From Sphaerisporangium album (lineage in GTDB: Bacteria; Actinomycetota; Actinomycetes; Streptosporangiales; Streptosporangiaceae): a DNA stretch of 64,000 nucleotides. Of the stretch, positions 29,112 through 37,740 are shown one piece after another. Both the position numbers and the translations under genes were made by a program. The stretch's first letter is position 1. Every line of letters begins with the position of its first letter. A model generated the notes under the pieces. It saw only the letters and a list, made by a program, of their open reading frames with translations, made no database searches and was not told the DNA's origin. Location of the stretch: positions 1-64,000 of the forward strand of contig NZ_QOIL01000029.1 of assembly GCF_003323745.1 (NCBI RefSeq), read 5' to 3'.

Positions 29112-29235
29112 GTGCGCGGAGCCCAGTGCGCGGAGCCCAGTGCGCGGAGCCCAGTGCGCGGAGCCCAGTGCGCGGAGCCCAGTGGGCGGGCTCAGTGGGC
29201 CGAGTCAGTGCGCGGAGTTCAATGAGCCGAGTTCA
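29112..29235. repeat. Intergenic tandem repeat of a 14-bp unit
   Basis: Five perfect copies of GTGCGCGGAGCCCA run from 29112 to 29181, followed by four diverged 13-14-bp copies to about 29235. The unit is not a multiple of three and no gene covers it. It lies just after the Crp stop codon in the 333-bp gap before an exporter gene. The rest of the gap, from about 29340, is A+T-rich and looks like a promoter region. Confidence 0.88.
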
Positions 29236-29432
29236 GGAAGTCAGAGACGTCGAGGCGATCGGGTTCCCCGCTGGTCGCGAGGGGAGGCGGCGTCGCGCGC
29301 GGCCTGACCTAGGGAAGGTTTCACCCGCTGCCCCGGGACACGGGTGTGCTGACGTTATATACAGATCGTTGCCCCTATATCTAAGCAATTAGCCGACAAA
29401 TACGGACGTAAGGCTTACATCAGACTAGGGGC

Positions 29433-30923
29433 ATGGTCGCCCATCCGCTCGAACAGGCCACTCCCCTCGTGCCCGGAACACCCGAGTACGCGAAGAAGCT
29501 CCGATACGCCTGGCGGGTGTGCTCGGTCACCAGCCTCGGCCTCGTCCTCATCGGCATCAACGCGAGCACGCTGAACGTCGCCCTCCCGGCCGTCGTGCGG
29601 CACTTCGAGGCCGACGCGCTGGCCTCGTCCTGGATCCTGCTGTCGTACCTGCTGATCAACACGGCGACGCTGGTCTTCTTCGGGCGCGTGGCGGACCTGC
29701 TCGGGCGGCGCGAGGTCTACCTCGCCGGTTTCGCGCTGTTCATCGTCGCCTCGCTGCTGGCCGGGCTGTCGCCGAACGTCGGCTTCCTGATCGTCATGCG
29801 CGGCCTGCAGGCGCTCGGCGCCGCGATGATCCTCGCCAACGGCACGGTCATCATCACCGGCGCCTTCCCGCCGGACCGCCTCAGCCAGGGCATGGGCGTG
29901 TACATCGGCACGCTGTCGGTGGCCCAGCTCGCCGGGCCCACCCTCGGCGGCCTGATCGCCGAGGCCGCCGGCTGGCAGTGGGTGTTCTGGGTCAACGTCC
30001 CGGCCGGGGTCGTCGGGCTCGTCTGGGGCTGGGCGACGCTGCGCCGCGTCCCCGCGGGCCCGCGCACGCCGGTGGACGCGGCCGGCAACCTCATCGTCTT
30101 CGCCGCGCTGTCGGCGGTCCTCATCGCCCTCTCCGACGCCGGCGCGAACGGCCCGGCGAGCCCGGTCTTCCTCACCGGGACACTGATCTTCCTGGTCCTC
30201 GTCCCCGTGCTGGTCGTCGTCGAGCGCCGGGCCTCGCACCCGGTGCTCGACGTCCGCCTCTTCGGCGAGCGCATGCTGACGTTCGCCAACCTCGCGTCCT
30301 TCTGCGCGGCGCTGTCCCGCTCGGCGCTCGTCCTGCTGGTCGCCCTGTACTTCCAGGCCGCGCGCGGGATGGACGCGTTCACGGCCGCGATGGGCGTGCT
30401 CCCGGTGCCCATCGGCATGGCGCTCGCCTCCCCGATCGCGGGCGCCCTCGGACGGCGCGTCTCGCCGTACGTCCTGTCCGTCGGCGGCTGCCTGCTCAAC
30501 TTCGGCGGCCTGGCCTGCCTGACGCTGTCGGTGGACGCCGCCACGCCGTACTGGATCATCGGCACGGGCCTGTTCCTCTCGGGGTGCGGCAACGGGACGT
30601 TCCTCACCGGCAACACGACGCAGGTGATGAGCGCGCTGCCGCCGGGCAGCCTCGGCGTGGTGAACGGCTTCCGGCTCATGATCATGAACGTCGGCATCGT
30701 GCTCAGCGTCGCGACCACGCTGAGCGTGCTGACCAGCGCGCTCTCCCCCGCCCTCAGGAACCTGGTGTACGCCGGCACGCTGTCGCGGCTGTCCCCCGTG
30801 GCGGTCCAGCACCTCATGTCGGGTTTCCAGCGGACGTACCTCGTGCTCACGACGGTCGCGCTCGCGGGTGTCGTCACGGCCGCCTGCGCCCGCCCGAGCG
30901 CGAAGCGCGCCGCGTCCGGCTAG
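29433..30923 (+). CDS. MFS exporter, DHA2 (EmrB/QacA) family
   Basis: A proton-driven drug or metabolite exporter of 496 residues with about 14 membrane helices. Helix 1 contains NASTLNVALPAVVRHF, the loop after helix 2 reads GRVADLLGRREVYLAG (motif A), and motif C-like GPTLGGLIAEAAGWQWVFWVNVPAGV marks the antiporter subfamily. It starts with ATG after an A+T-rich leader. It converges on the TetR gene, only 7 bases apart. Substrate is unknown. Confidence 0.87.
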   Translation: MVAHPLEQATPLVPGTPEYAKKLRYAWRVCSVTSLGLVLIGINASTLNVALPAVVRHFEADALASSWILLSYLLINTATLVFFGRVADLLGRREVYLAGFALFIVASLLAGLSPNVGFLIVMRGLQALGAAMILANGTVIITGAFPPDRLSQGMGVYIGTLSVAQLAGPTLGGLIAEAAGWQWVFWVNVPAGVVGLVWGWATLRRVPAGPRTPVDAAGNLIVFAALSAVLIALSDAGANGPASPVFLTGTLIFLVLVPVLVVVERRASHPVLDVRLFGERMLTFANLASFCAALSRSALVLLVALYFQAARGMDAFTAAMGVLPVPIGMALASPIAGALGRRVSPYVLSVGGCLLNFGGLACLTLSVDAATPYWIIGTGLFLSGCGNGTFLTGNTTQVMSALPPGSLGVVNGFRLMIMNVGIVLSVATTLSVLTSALSPALRNLVYAGTLSRLSPVAVQHLMSGFQRTYLVLTTVALAGVVTAACARPSAKRAASG

Positions 30924-30930
30924 ACCTGTT

Positions 30931-31596
30931 TCACTCCCGGCACCGCGCCAGGGCCTCGACGCCCTCCATCATCAGGTCGACGCCGAACGCGAAGTAGTGG
31001 TCGAGGTCGGGCGGCGCGCCCAGCGTGGCGCCGTACTCGACCATGTGCGGGTAGCGGTCGCGCGGCATCGACTCCAGGTGCAGCCTGCGCAGCCGCAGCA
31101 TCTCGGCCTGCTCGGCCTCCGGCATGCCGACCGGGCACCCCGGCTGGTACTTGACCAGGGCGATCGAGGCGTTGAGCAGGTAGGACGAGATGTAGTAGCC
31201 CTCGCTCAGGGTGAACCCGGCCGTGGTGAGCGCGTCCAGGGCCGCCTCGGTCGCGCGCTTGAAGCTCTCCACGTCGCGCTTGTCCTCGACCGCGGTGAGG
31301 AAGGCGGGCAGGGAGGGATGCTCGCGCATCGTCCGGACGAGCGCCTCGACCATGCGGCGCAGCCGCTTCTGCCAGGGGTCGCCCGGGGAGACGTCCGCCG
31401 TCACGCCGGCGAGCAGATGCTCGGCGAGCGCCCACACCAGCTCGTCCTTGTTCTTGAAATGCCAGTACAGCGCCATGGGAGTGACGCCCAGACGGCCCGC
31501 CAGCCGCCGGATCGTCAGCGACTCGACGCCTTCCTCGTTGGCGAGCTCCAAGGCCCGTTCGACCACGCTGTCGCGGGTCAGTTTCTCTGCGGCCAC
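30931..31596 (-). CDS. TetR family regulator, divergent from an exporter
   Basis: A 221-residue repressor with an N-terminal HTH (about 8-54, VESLTIRRLAGRLGVTPMALYWHFKNKDELVWAL) and a C-terminal TetR_C-type ligand domain. The helices resemble the tetracycline-repressor C-terminal class (SIALVKYQPGCPVG...). GTG 31596 is chosen by family alignment. Its gene is divergent from the DHA2 exporter at 31676, and the 79-bp gap holds palindromes that are good operators for both promoters. Autorepression and release by an exported compound are inferred. Confidence 0.87.
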   Translation of the reverse strand: MAAEKLTRDSVVERALELANEEGVESLTIRRLAGRLGVTPMALYWHFKNKDELVWALAEHLLAGVTADVSPGDPWQKRLRRMVEALVRTMREHPSLPAFLTAVEDKRDVESFKRATEAALDALTTAGFTLSEGYYISSYLLNASIALVKYQPGCPVGMPEAEQAEMLRLRRLHLESMPRDRYPHMVEYGATLGAPPDLDHYFAFGVDLMMEGVEALARCRE

Positions 31597-31612
31597 TTGA
31601 CAACTATACGGG

Positions 31613-31651
31613 GTACAGGATCTCCTGTACGACGTACATGTACGACGTACA
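31613..31651. promoter_or_regulatory. Operator cluster between TetR and DHA2 exporter genes
   Basis: A perfect palindrome GTACAGGA-TC-TCCTGTAC (31613-31630) is followed by two direct copies of GTACGACGTACA (31627-31638 and 31640-31651). The centre GTACATGTAC (31634-31643) is itself a palindrome. The sites lie 25-60 bases before the exporter GTG and 17-55 bases before the TetR GTG, as expected for TetR operators. Confidence 0.75.
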
Positions 31652-31675
31652 AGTACAGCGTAGAGGAGATTTTCT

Positions 31676-33103
31676 GTGAATCGCAGATGGTGGGCTCTGG
31701 TGGCGGTCTCGCTCGCCACCTTCATGACTTACCTGGACAACAACGTCGTCAACGTGGCCCTGCCGACCATCCAGCGGGACCTCGGGCTGACGATCTCGGG
31801 GCTTGAGTGGATCGTCAGCGGCTACATGCTGGTGTTCGCCGGGCTGCTGATGGCCGGCGGGCGGCTCGCCGACGTGTTCGGCCAGCGGCGCGTCTTCCTG
31901 ACCGGCCTCGCCGTCTTCACGCTGGCCTCGGCGGCGGCCGGCCTGTCGGGGGACGGGACGACGCTGATACTCAGCCGTGGGTTGCAGGGCGTCGGCGCCG
32001 CGCTGCTGACCCCCACAGCGCTCGCACTGATCCCCCAGCTCTTCCCCGACCCGCGCGAGCGGGGCACGGCGGTCGGCATCTGGAGCGCCATCGGCGGCCT
32101 CGCGCTCGCCCTCGGCCCTCTGACCGGCGGGTTCATCAGCGAGAACTGGCACTGGGGCTGGATCTACCTGATCAACGTCCCGATCGGCCTCATCACCTTC
32201 GCGCTCGCCGCCTGGGCCATGCGCGGGTCGAGCCCCACCGTCCGCCACCGCCTGGACGTCCCCGGCCTGCTGGCCTCCTCGCTCGGGCTGTTCGCGCTGA
32301 CGTACGCGCTCATCGAGGGCGAGAGCCGGGGCTGGACGTCCGCGGTCATCCTCGGGTCCTTCGCGGCGGCGGCGGTCGCGGCGGCGGCATTCGTCCTGAT
32401 CGAGACCCGCGCCAAGGAGCCGATGATCGACCTGTCGCTGTTCCGGGAACGCGTCTTCAGCGGCGGGCTGCTCTCCATGGGGCTGTGGGCGTTCGGCATC
32501 TTCGGCATCTACTTCTTCACCGCCCTGTGGCTCCAGAACGTCCTCGGCTTCACCCCGACCCAGGCCGGCGCGGCGTTCGTCCCCATGGCCCTGCTGATGG
32601 CCGCGCTCGCGACCGTCTCACCCCGCATCGCCGGCCGCCTCGGCACCGGCCCGACCGTCGCCCTCGGCCTCGGCCTGATGGCCGTCGCCGTGGTCGCGCT
32701 GAGCTTCGTCGGCGAGGGCGGCACGTACGTGCAGATCTTCCCCTGGCTGATGGTGTACGGCGTGGGGGCGGGCCTGCTCGTGCCCCTCACCAACGCGATC
32801 CTCGGAGCACTGCCGGAGGGCCGCGGGGGCGTCGCGTCCGGCGTGCTGAACGTCTCCCGGGAGGTGTTCGGCCTGCTCGGGGTCACCCTGCTCGGCGCGA
32901 TCCTCAGCGCCCGCCAGAGCTCGTCCGCGGCCGGTGGCGCGGGTCCCCTCACGGCGTTCTTGGACGGGTACCAACTCGCGCTCGTCGTCGCGGCCGCGAT
33001 CGTCGCGCTCGGCGTGCCGGTCAGCCTCATCTCCCTGCGCGCCCGGCGCGCCGCACCGCCCACCCCCGCGGACGCCCCGAAGATCCCCGAGCCCGTGGCC
33101 TGA
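31676..33103 (+). CDS. MFS exporter, DHA2 (EmrB/QacA) family
   Basis: A 475-residue 14-helix exporter, the likely target of the divergent TetR regulator. Helix 1 has FMTYLDNNVVNVALPTIQRDL (the D1-type motif), motif A reads GGRLADVFGQRRVFLTG, and motif C-like LGPLTGGFISENWHWGWIYLINVPIG follows. GAGGAG precedes the GTG start. It is similar in type to the exporter at 29.4 kb but differs clearly in sequence, so the pair is not a recent duplication. Confidence 0.88.
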   Translation: MNRRWWALVAVSLATFMTYLDNNVVNVALPTIQRDLGLTISGLEWIVSGYMLVFAGLLMAGGRLADVFGQRRVFLTGLAVFTLASAAAGLSGDGTTLILSRGLQGVGAALLTPTALALIPQLFPDPRERGTAVGIWSAIGGLALALGPLTGGFISENWHWGWIYLINVPIGLITFALAAWAMRGSSPTVRHRLDVPGLLASSLGLFALTYALIEGESRGWTSAVILGSFAAAAVAAAAFVLIETRAKEPMIDLSLFRERVFSGGLLSMGLWAFGIFGIYFFTALWLQNVLGFTPTQAGAAFVPMALLMAALATVSPRIAGRLGTGPTVALGLGLMAVAVVALSFVGEGGTYVQIFPWLMVYGVGAGLLVPLTNAILGALPEGRGGVASGVLNVSREVFGLLGVTLLGAILSARQSSSAAGGAGPLTAFLDGYQLALVVAAAIVALGVPVSLISLRARRAAPPTPADAPKIPEPVA

Positions 33104-33204
33104 ACCTGACGCCGCCCCAGGGGCGAGTGCCGCCCACCCACAGCCGACGCTCGCCTTGACCGGCACGATGTGCACGGTCAGTGATTTGCCGATAACTTAC
33201 CGTC

Positions 33205-34095
33205 ATGCCTACTGCGCCGCATGAGGCATTGCACAGGATCTTCCAACGACGTACCGACCTGCTCGCTCGCGTCCTACGGAAAGAACTGGGCATGCCCCTG
33301 CCCGACCCGGTCAAGGTCGACATCATGAATGTCGACCTCACCGACCTGGAACCCGTCCCCCGCTGGGTCGACACCCTGGTGATGCTCCACTTTCCCGATA
33401 CCCAGGTGATCGTCGCCGTCGAATCCCAGACCAAGAAGTCGGAGGAGAAACGCCGCCGCTGGGCGCGCTACCTGGCCCACCTGCACGACACCCACAGATG
33501 CGACGTGCTGCTGATCGTCACCAGCCGCAACGCCGCCACCGCGCGCTGGGCCCGCGATCCCTATGTGGTCGGCCTGCCCGAGTGGCCCGCCCTGACCGTC
33601 CGCCCCCTGGTGCTCGGCCCCGACAATGTCCCGGCCATCACCGACAAGGACAAGGCGGCCGATGACGTCTACTTCGCCATCCTGTCGGCAGTCGTACACG
33701 CGAGGTCACGAAACGTTGATGCGATACTGGACGTGCTGTCCGACGCACTTCGCGAAATCGACAAGCAAGAGGCCGCGGACCTGGCCGAGTTCACCGAGTC
33801 CGGTCTCGGCAAGGGACACGCACGGGACGTATGGAGGACGCTGATGGACACCAAAACCCACCCCTACATCTCCGAACTCCGCGCCAAAGGCCGCCAGGAA
33901 GGCCGCGAGGAAGGCCGCGAGGAAGGACTTGTCAAGGGGGAGGCCAAGTCCGTTCTGCTGGTGTTGGAGGGGCGGGGGCTCGCCGTCACCGACGTGCAGC
34001 GCGAGCGCATCTCCTCGTGCACCGACATCGGTCAGCTCGAACAGTGGCTTCGTCGCGCAGGTACCGTCGCGACCACCGACGAGTTGCTCGCCTGA
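33205..34095 (+). CDS. Rpn-like PD-(D/E)XK nuclease family protein
   Basis: A 296-residue protein of the recombination-promoting nuclease/'putative transposase' type. The N-terminal domain carries DPVKVDIMNVDLTDL, HFPDTQVIVAVESQTKKSEEKRRRWARYLAHLHD (the acidic and E-x-Q/K-type catalytic strands, about 55-95) and VLLIVTSRNAATARWA. The C-terminal tail has the family's charged repeat GRQEGREEGREEG (about 230-245). It has no transposase HTH or flanking inverted repeats, so it is not an insertion sequence by itself. Its stop codon is the first base triplet of a 17-bp tandem repeat. Confidence 0.78.
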   Translation: MPTAPHEALHRIFQRRTDLLARVLRKELGMPLPDPVKVDIMNVDLTDLEPVPRWVDTLVMLHFPDTQVIVAVESQTKKSEEKRRRWARYLAHLHDTHRCDVLLIVTSRNAATARWARDPYVVGLPEWPALTVRPLVLGPDNVPAITDKDKAADDVYFAILSAVVHARSRNVDAILDVLSDALREIDKQEAADLAEFTESGLGKGHARDVWRTLMDTKTHPYISELRAKGRQEGREEGREEGLVKGEAKSVLLVLEGRGLAVTDVQRERISSCTDIGQLEQWLRRAGTVATTDELLA

Positions 34096-34154
34096 CGACC
34101 GTCCAGTCCTGACGACCGTCCAGTCCTGACGACCGTCCAGTCCTGACGACCGTC
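34093..34154. repeat. 17-bp tandem repeat carrying stop codons in all three frames
   Basis: TGACGACCGTCCAGTCC occurs at 34093-34109, 34110-34126 and 34127-34143, with a partial copy to 34154. Each unit begins with TGA, and since 17 is not a multiple of three the stops fall in frames 1, 3, 2 and 1. The first is the stop of the Rpn-like gene. Confidence 0.9.
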
Positions 34155-34162
34155 AGGGCCTT

Positions 34163-34209
34163 CCCTCACCCACGTCTCCATAAGTCCCCTCACCCCACGT
34201 CTCCGTAAG
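34163..34209. repeat. Direct repeat of about 22 bases next to the 17-bp array
   Basis: CCCTCACCCACGTCTCCATAAG and a copy with one insertion and one substitution (34186-34209) lie end to end. They sit between the 17-bp array and the terminator of the PhoX gene, making this a small cluster of duplications. Confidence 0.7.
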
Positions 34210-34210
34210 A

Positions 34211-34248
34211 CCGCGCCGCCTTCCAGATGGTTCCGGGAGGCGGCGCGG
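34211..34248 (-). terminator. Terminator of the PhoX gene
   Basis: CCGCGCCGCCT (34211-34221) pairs perfectly with AGGCGGCGCGG (34238-34248) around a 16-base loop. It starts 6 bases after the PhoX stop codon. Confidence 0.75.
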
Positions 34249-34253
34249 GTGGG

Positions 34254-36335
34254 TCAGGAGCCGATCTTCTTGCCCTGCTTGTGCCAGGCGACGGCCACGG
34301 AGGGGCGGGGCTGGCCGGTGCCGCCGTCGGGCCAGTGGCTGGCGGGGTTGTCCGGGGTGGCGCCGGTGATCTCGCCCGGGTGCTGGACGGCGACGAACAC
34401 GCTGAGCTGGTCCGGGGTGATCAGCGGGCCGCAGGTCTCGGCGCCGTAGGGCACCGTCAGGAACTGGCGGACGTGACCCCGGTCGGGGCCGGACAGCGGC
34501 ATCGCGAACAGGCCGTCGTTCTTGCCGAGCGCGTTGCCGTCCGTGGCGATCCAGAGGTTGCCCTCGCGGTCGAAGGTGACGTTGTCCGGGCAGGAGATCG
34601 GCGAAACCTGGGTCTTGTCGAACCCGGCGAAGTACGTCGAGGGGTCGTTGGGGTCGCCGCAGACGAGCGGCAGCGCCCAGCGGAAGACCGTCGCGCCGGC
34701 GTCGTTCCCGTCCTCGGCGATCTCCAGGATGTGGCCGTGCCTGTTGGAGGCCCGCGGGTTGGCCTCGTCCGCGTTGGCGACGGCCCGGTTGCTGTTGTTG
34801 GTCAGCGCGGCGTAGATGTTGCCGTTGACCGGGTTGCGCTCGATGTCCTCCGGGCGGTCCATCTTGGTCGCGCCCACCTTGTCGGCGGCGATGCGCGTGT
34901 AGACCAGGACCTCCTGGGCGGTCATCCCGTCGACGAACGACCTGCTCCCGCTGACCAGGGGGACCCACTTGCCGGTGCCGTCGAAGGCGCCGTCGGCGGG
35001 GAGCTTGCCGGTGCCGTCGATCTCGGTGGCGGGGCTGTCACCGGTGAAGATCGCCACGTACAGGGTGCCCTCGTCGAGCAGGCCCCGGTTGTGCCGGTCG
35101 AAGCCGGGGATGTAGCGGTCCTTGGACACGAACTTGTAGATGTACTCGAACCGCCCGTCGTCGCCCATGTAGACGGCGACGCGGCGGTCCCGGGTCAGCG
35201 TGGTGGTGGCGGCCTCGTGCGCGAACCGGCCGAGCGCCGTGCGCTTGATCGGCGTCGAGTCGGGGTCGAACGGGTCGACCTCGACGACCCACCCGAAGCG
35301 GTTGATCTCCTGCGGGTGCTTGGCCAGGTCGAAGCGCTCCTCGACCCGGTCGAAGCGCCGGTTGCCGCTCGGGATGGCGGTGGTGGTGCTGATGCCGTAC
35401 CGGGTGAGGTAGGGCTTCTGGGCGTCGGGGACGCCGTTGCCGCCGACGAAGTACTGGTTCCAGTTCTCTTCGCCGGTCAGCACGGTGTTCCACGGCGTCG
35501 TGCCGCCGCCGCAGTTGTTGAGCGTGCCGAACACCGTGGTGCCACGCGGGTCGGCCGCGGTCTTGAGCAGGGCGGACCCGGTGGCGGGGCCGCTGAACCG
35601 CATGGGGGTCTGGGCGGTGACGCGCCGGTTGTAGCGGCGGCGGCCGCGGGTGACGAGCTTCCACTCCCCGGACCAGCCGGCGCGCTCGATCTCGACGACG
35701 GAGCCACCATGGGCGGCCATGCCGATCTTGACCTGCTCCAGCGGGACGGTGTCGCCGCTGGTCCAGCCGCGGAACATGAGGTTCTCGTCGGTGTACTCGT
35801 GGTTGACCCACAGCAGGCCCCGGTCGCGGCCGAGCGGGAAGAAGGTGACGTAGTCGCAGTTGTAGCCGAACTGCTTGGCCTGCGCCGCGGCGGTCTGGTG
35901 GTCGAAGTCGAACGCTGGCGCGTCCGGCAGGACCGGGTCGCCCCAGCGGACCACCACCGAGGAGGCGTAGCCGTCGGCGACGGTCAGGGCGTCGGCGGAG
36001 TTCGGCGCCACGGGCGTGAACCGCAGGCCGCCCTTCTGGTGCCCCCAGCCGAGGGTCTGCGCGGCGGCCTCGTCGCCGGGGTCGGCGAAGGCGGGTACGG
36101 CTGCGCCCGCGACACCCGCGGTGGCGACGAGCGTGCCGAGGGCTCCGGCCCGCAGCGCCCCCCTGCGCGAGAGGGTGTTCGTCAGGATGTCGTTGAAGTA
36201 GGGGTTGTCACTGGTGTTGGACACCTCGTGAGCGCAGGCGTTTCCACACCGGAACTGGCATGTCATCGCGTCCCGGCCGCCCATACGCGGTGCCGAGAGC
36301 AAAGGCAGCATTCTGCGCGGCGACGGGTTCGCCAC
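34254..36335 (-). CDS. PhoX family (DUF839) alkaline phosphatase, Tat-exported
   Basis: An exported calcium/iron-dependent phosphatase or phosphodiesterase of 693 residues. The Tat motif SRRGALRAG (from residue 56) precedes a hydrophobic stretch and a likely cleavage after AFA (about 84). The long pre-Tat segment with Cys26, Cys30 and Cys34 and NTSDNPYF is normal for the actinobacterial family. Body motifs include NHEYTDENLMF, NNCGGGTTPWNTVLTGEENWNQYF and RPEDIERNPVNGNIYAALTNNS. GGAGGGACCA stands before GTG 36335. Phosphate scavenging is inferred; no clear Pho box was found. Confidence 0.88.
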   Translation of the reverse strand: MANPSPRRMLPLLSAPRMGGRDAMTCQFRCGNACAHEVSNTSDNPYFNDILTNTLSRRGALRAGALGTLVATAGVAGAAVPAFADPGDEAAAQTLGWGHQKGGLRFTPVAPNSADALTVADGYASSVVVRWGDPVLPDAPAFDFDHQTAAAQAKQFGYNCDYVTFFPLGRDRGLLWVNHEYTDENLMFRGWTSGDTVPLEQVKIGMAAHGGSVVEIERAGWSGEWKLVTRGRRRYNRRVTAQTPMRFSGPATGSALLKTAADPRGTTVFGTLNNCGGGTTPWNTVLTGEENWNQYFVGGNGVPDAQKPYLTRYGISTTTAIPSGNRRFDRVEERFDLAKHPQEINRFGWVVEVDPFDPDSTPIKRTALGRFAHEAATTTLTRDRRVAVYMGDDGRFEYIYKFVSKDRYIPGFDRHNRGLLDEGTLYVAIFTGDSPATEIDGTGKLPADGAFDGTGKWVPLVSGSRSFVDGMTAQEVLVYTRIAADKVGATKMDRPEDIERNPVNGNIYAALTNNSNRAVANADEANPRASNRHGHILEIAEDGNDAGATVFRWALPLVCGDPNDPSTYFAGFDKTQVSPISCPDNVTFDREGNLWIATDGNALGKNDGLFAMPLSGPDRGHVRQFLTVPYGAETCGPLITPDQLSVFVAVQHPGEITGATPDNPASHWPDGGTGQPRPSVAVAWHKQGKKIGS

Positions 36336-36485
36336 TGGTCCCTCCAAGATCTTGCGGTGTATTCCTCGTCGGACCGTACGGCCGTCATCACAACGTGGCA
36401 TGAACATCGGCTTCCAGCGGGGTGAACGGCGTTTCGCGCCCGGTGCCGTGCACGACAAAGGTCCCGTGCCGGGCAGGATAGAGGG

Positions 36486-36935
36486 ATGCCCGCACGCAAG
36501 ATCGACCCCGAACTGCTCCGCGCCGCGCTGGACGCGCAGCTGGCCGAGCTGGGCGAGCATCCCTACGACGGCCCCGCGCAGGCCGCCCCCGCCGCGGCCG
36601 TGGAGGTCGTCCTCGGCCTGTACGGGCGCGGGCTGCGTCCGGAGAAGGACCTCGCGCGGCTCGCGGTCCGCCACCTTCTGGAGCGCCTCGCCGAGCGGGC
36701 CCCCGGGCGGACGGTCGAGGTGCGCGTCCCGCCGTACGCCGCCGTCCAGTGCGTGCCCGGCCCCCGGCACACCCGGGGCACCCCGCCCAACGTGGTGGAG
36801 ACGGACCCGCGCACCTGGCTGGAGCTCGCGACCGGGCGCGTCACCTGGGAGCAGGCGATGGACGCCGGTAAGATCAGCGCGAGCGGCACCCGTGCCGATC
36901 TGTCCGAGTTCCTCCCGCTGACCTCGCCGGAGTGA
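36486..36935 (+). CDS. Bacterial sterol-carrier-protein-like protein
   Basis: A 149-residue protein of the actinobacterial 'sterol carrier family' that sits beside purF in many genomes. Conserved features are the N-terminal basic start [35 protein letters not shown] and the ending [29 protein letters not shown]...ADLSEFLPL, which matches the SCP2-type beta-strand and terminal helix. Lipid binding is inferred from the fold. It converges on the DUF4190 gene with a gap of 6 bases. Confidence 0.8.
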   Translation: MPARKIDPELLRAALDAQLAELGEHPYDGPAQAAPAAAVEVVLGLYGRGLRPEKDLARLAVRHLLERLAERAPGRTVEVRVPPYAAVQCVPGPRHTRGTPPNVVETDPRTWLELATGRVTWEQAMDAGKISASGTRADLSEFLPLTSPE

Positions 36936-36941
36936 CCCACG

Positions 36942-37544
36942 TCAGGGCGACGGCGTCTGGACGTTCACGCCGAGCTTGCGCTCGACGCACTGCTGCGCCT
37001 CTGCCTGCGTCGGCAGGTTGAAGCACTCCTGGAAGTTCGAGAAGAACCAGGTGAAGCCGACGACCGCGAGGACCAGCGCGAGGCCGCTGAGCACGATGCC
37101 GGTGATCGCGCGGCCCCGGTTGGTGTTCCTGACCAGGGCGATGATGCCGAGGATGATGCCGACGATCGCCGTCAGCACGCCGAGGCCGCAGATGAACAGC
37201 AGGAACAGGCTGACGATGCCGAGGACCAGCGAGGCGGTGCCGAGCCCGCCGCCGGGGCGGGCTCCGGGCGGCCACCCCCCGGGCGGTTGCCCGTAGGGAG
37301 GGCCTCCTCCGTACGGCGGCGGGCCGTACGGAGGCTGCTCACCCCCCGGGGGCCACCCGCCCGGAGGCTGGTCCCGGGGAGGCTGATCTCCGGGAGGCGG
37401 CCACCCGTAGGGAGGCCGGCCGCCCTCCCCATGGGGAGGGCGGTCACTCGGGGGCCGCTCGCCGTAGGAGGGTCCGCCGTCGTCGCGGCGACCGTGCTGG
37501 TCGCCCCACGGGTCCGGGTTGTTCGGATCGCCAGATGTCGTCAC
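36942..37544 (-). CDS. DUF4190-type membrane protein with a Pro/Gly-rich cytosolic tail
   Basis: A 200-residue protein. The first ~105 residues are a low-complexity tail of P-P-G-G-W-P-P/P-Y-G repeats. Two membrane helices with the DUF4190 pattern follow (ASLVLGIVSLFLLFICGLGVLTAIVGIILGIIAL and ITGIVLSGLALVLAVVGFTWFF), then a short outer tail with two cysteines (NFQECFNLPTQAEAQQCVERK). Start GTG 37544 is a choice; ATG 37568 adds eight residues. Function unknown. Confidence 0.75.
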   Translation of the reverse strand: MTTSGDPNNPDPWGDQHGRRDDGGPSYGERPPSDRPPHGEGGRPPYGWPPPGDQPPRDQPPGGWPPGGEQPPYGPPPYGGGPPYGQPPGGWPPGARPGGGLGTASLVLGIVSLFLLFICGLGVLTAIVGIILGIIALVRNTNRGRAITGIVLSGLALVLAVVGFTWFFSNFQECFNLPTQAEAQQCVERKLGVNVQTPSP

Positions 37545-37727
37545 GGTCCGCTCTCTCGACCTGGGCATGCCTGACCCCCCACTCTCCCCCGGATCGGACG
37601 GCATGCCTACAGGACACGGCGAAACGGCGGCGAACTTTGCCCGACGACCGGCGTGGGCGCGCCCACGTGTGACCACCTTGGCCCGCCCCGGACGCACCCG
37701 GGTTACCAGGTAGTCAAACCCCCAACT

Positions 37728-37733
37728 TAGAAT
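37728..37733 (+). promoter_or_regulatory. -10 element of a probably leaderless purF transcript
   Basis: TAGAAT at 37728-37733 is followed by exactly 7 bases and then GTG 37741. That places the expected transcription start on the G of the start codon. No ribosome-binding sequence precedes the GTG. A weak TTACCA lies at 37703-37708. Confidence 0.55.
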
Positions 37734-37740
37734 GAAGCAC

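Noticed and set aside
29112-29235. Possible CRISPR array
   Set aside because: The units are directly abutting 14-mers without spacers and no cas gene is nearby.
29433-33103. The two DHA2 exporters as a recent tandem duplication
   Set aside because: They share family motifs only; loops, lengths and termini differ throughout.
33205-34154. Rpn-like gene with repeats as an insertion sequence
   Set aside because: No terminal inverted repeats, no target-site duplication and no DDE or HUH transposase motif.
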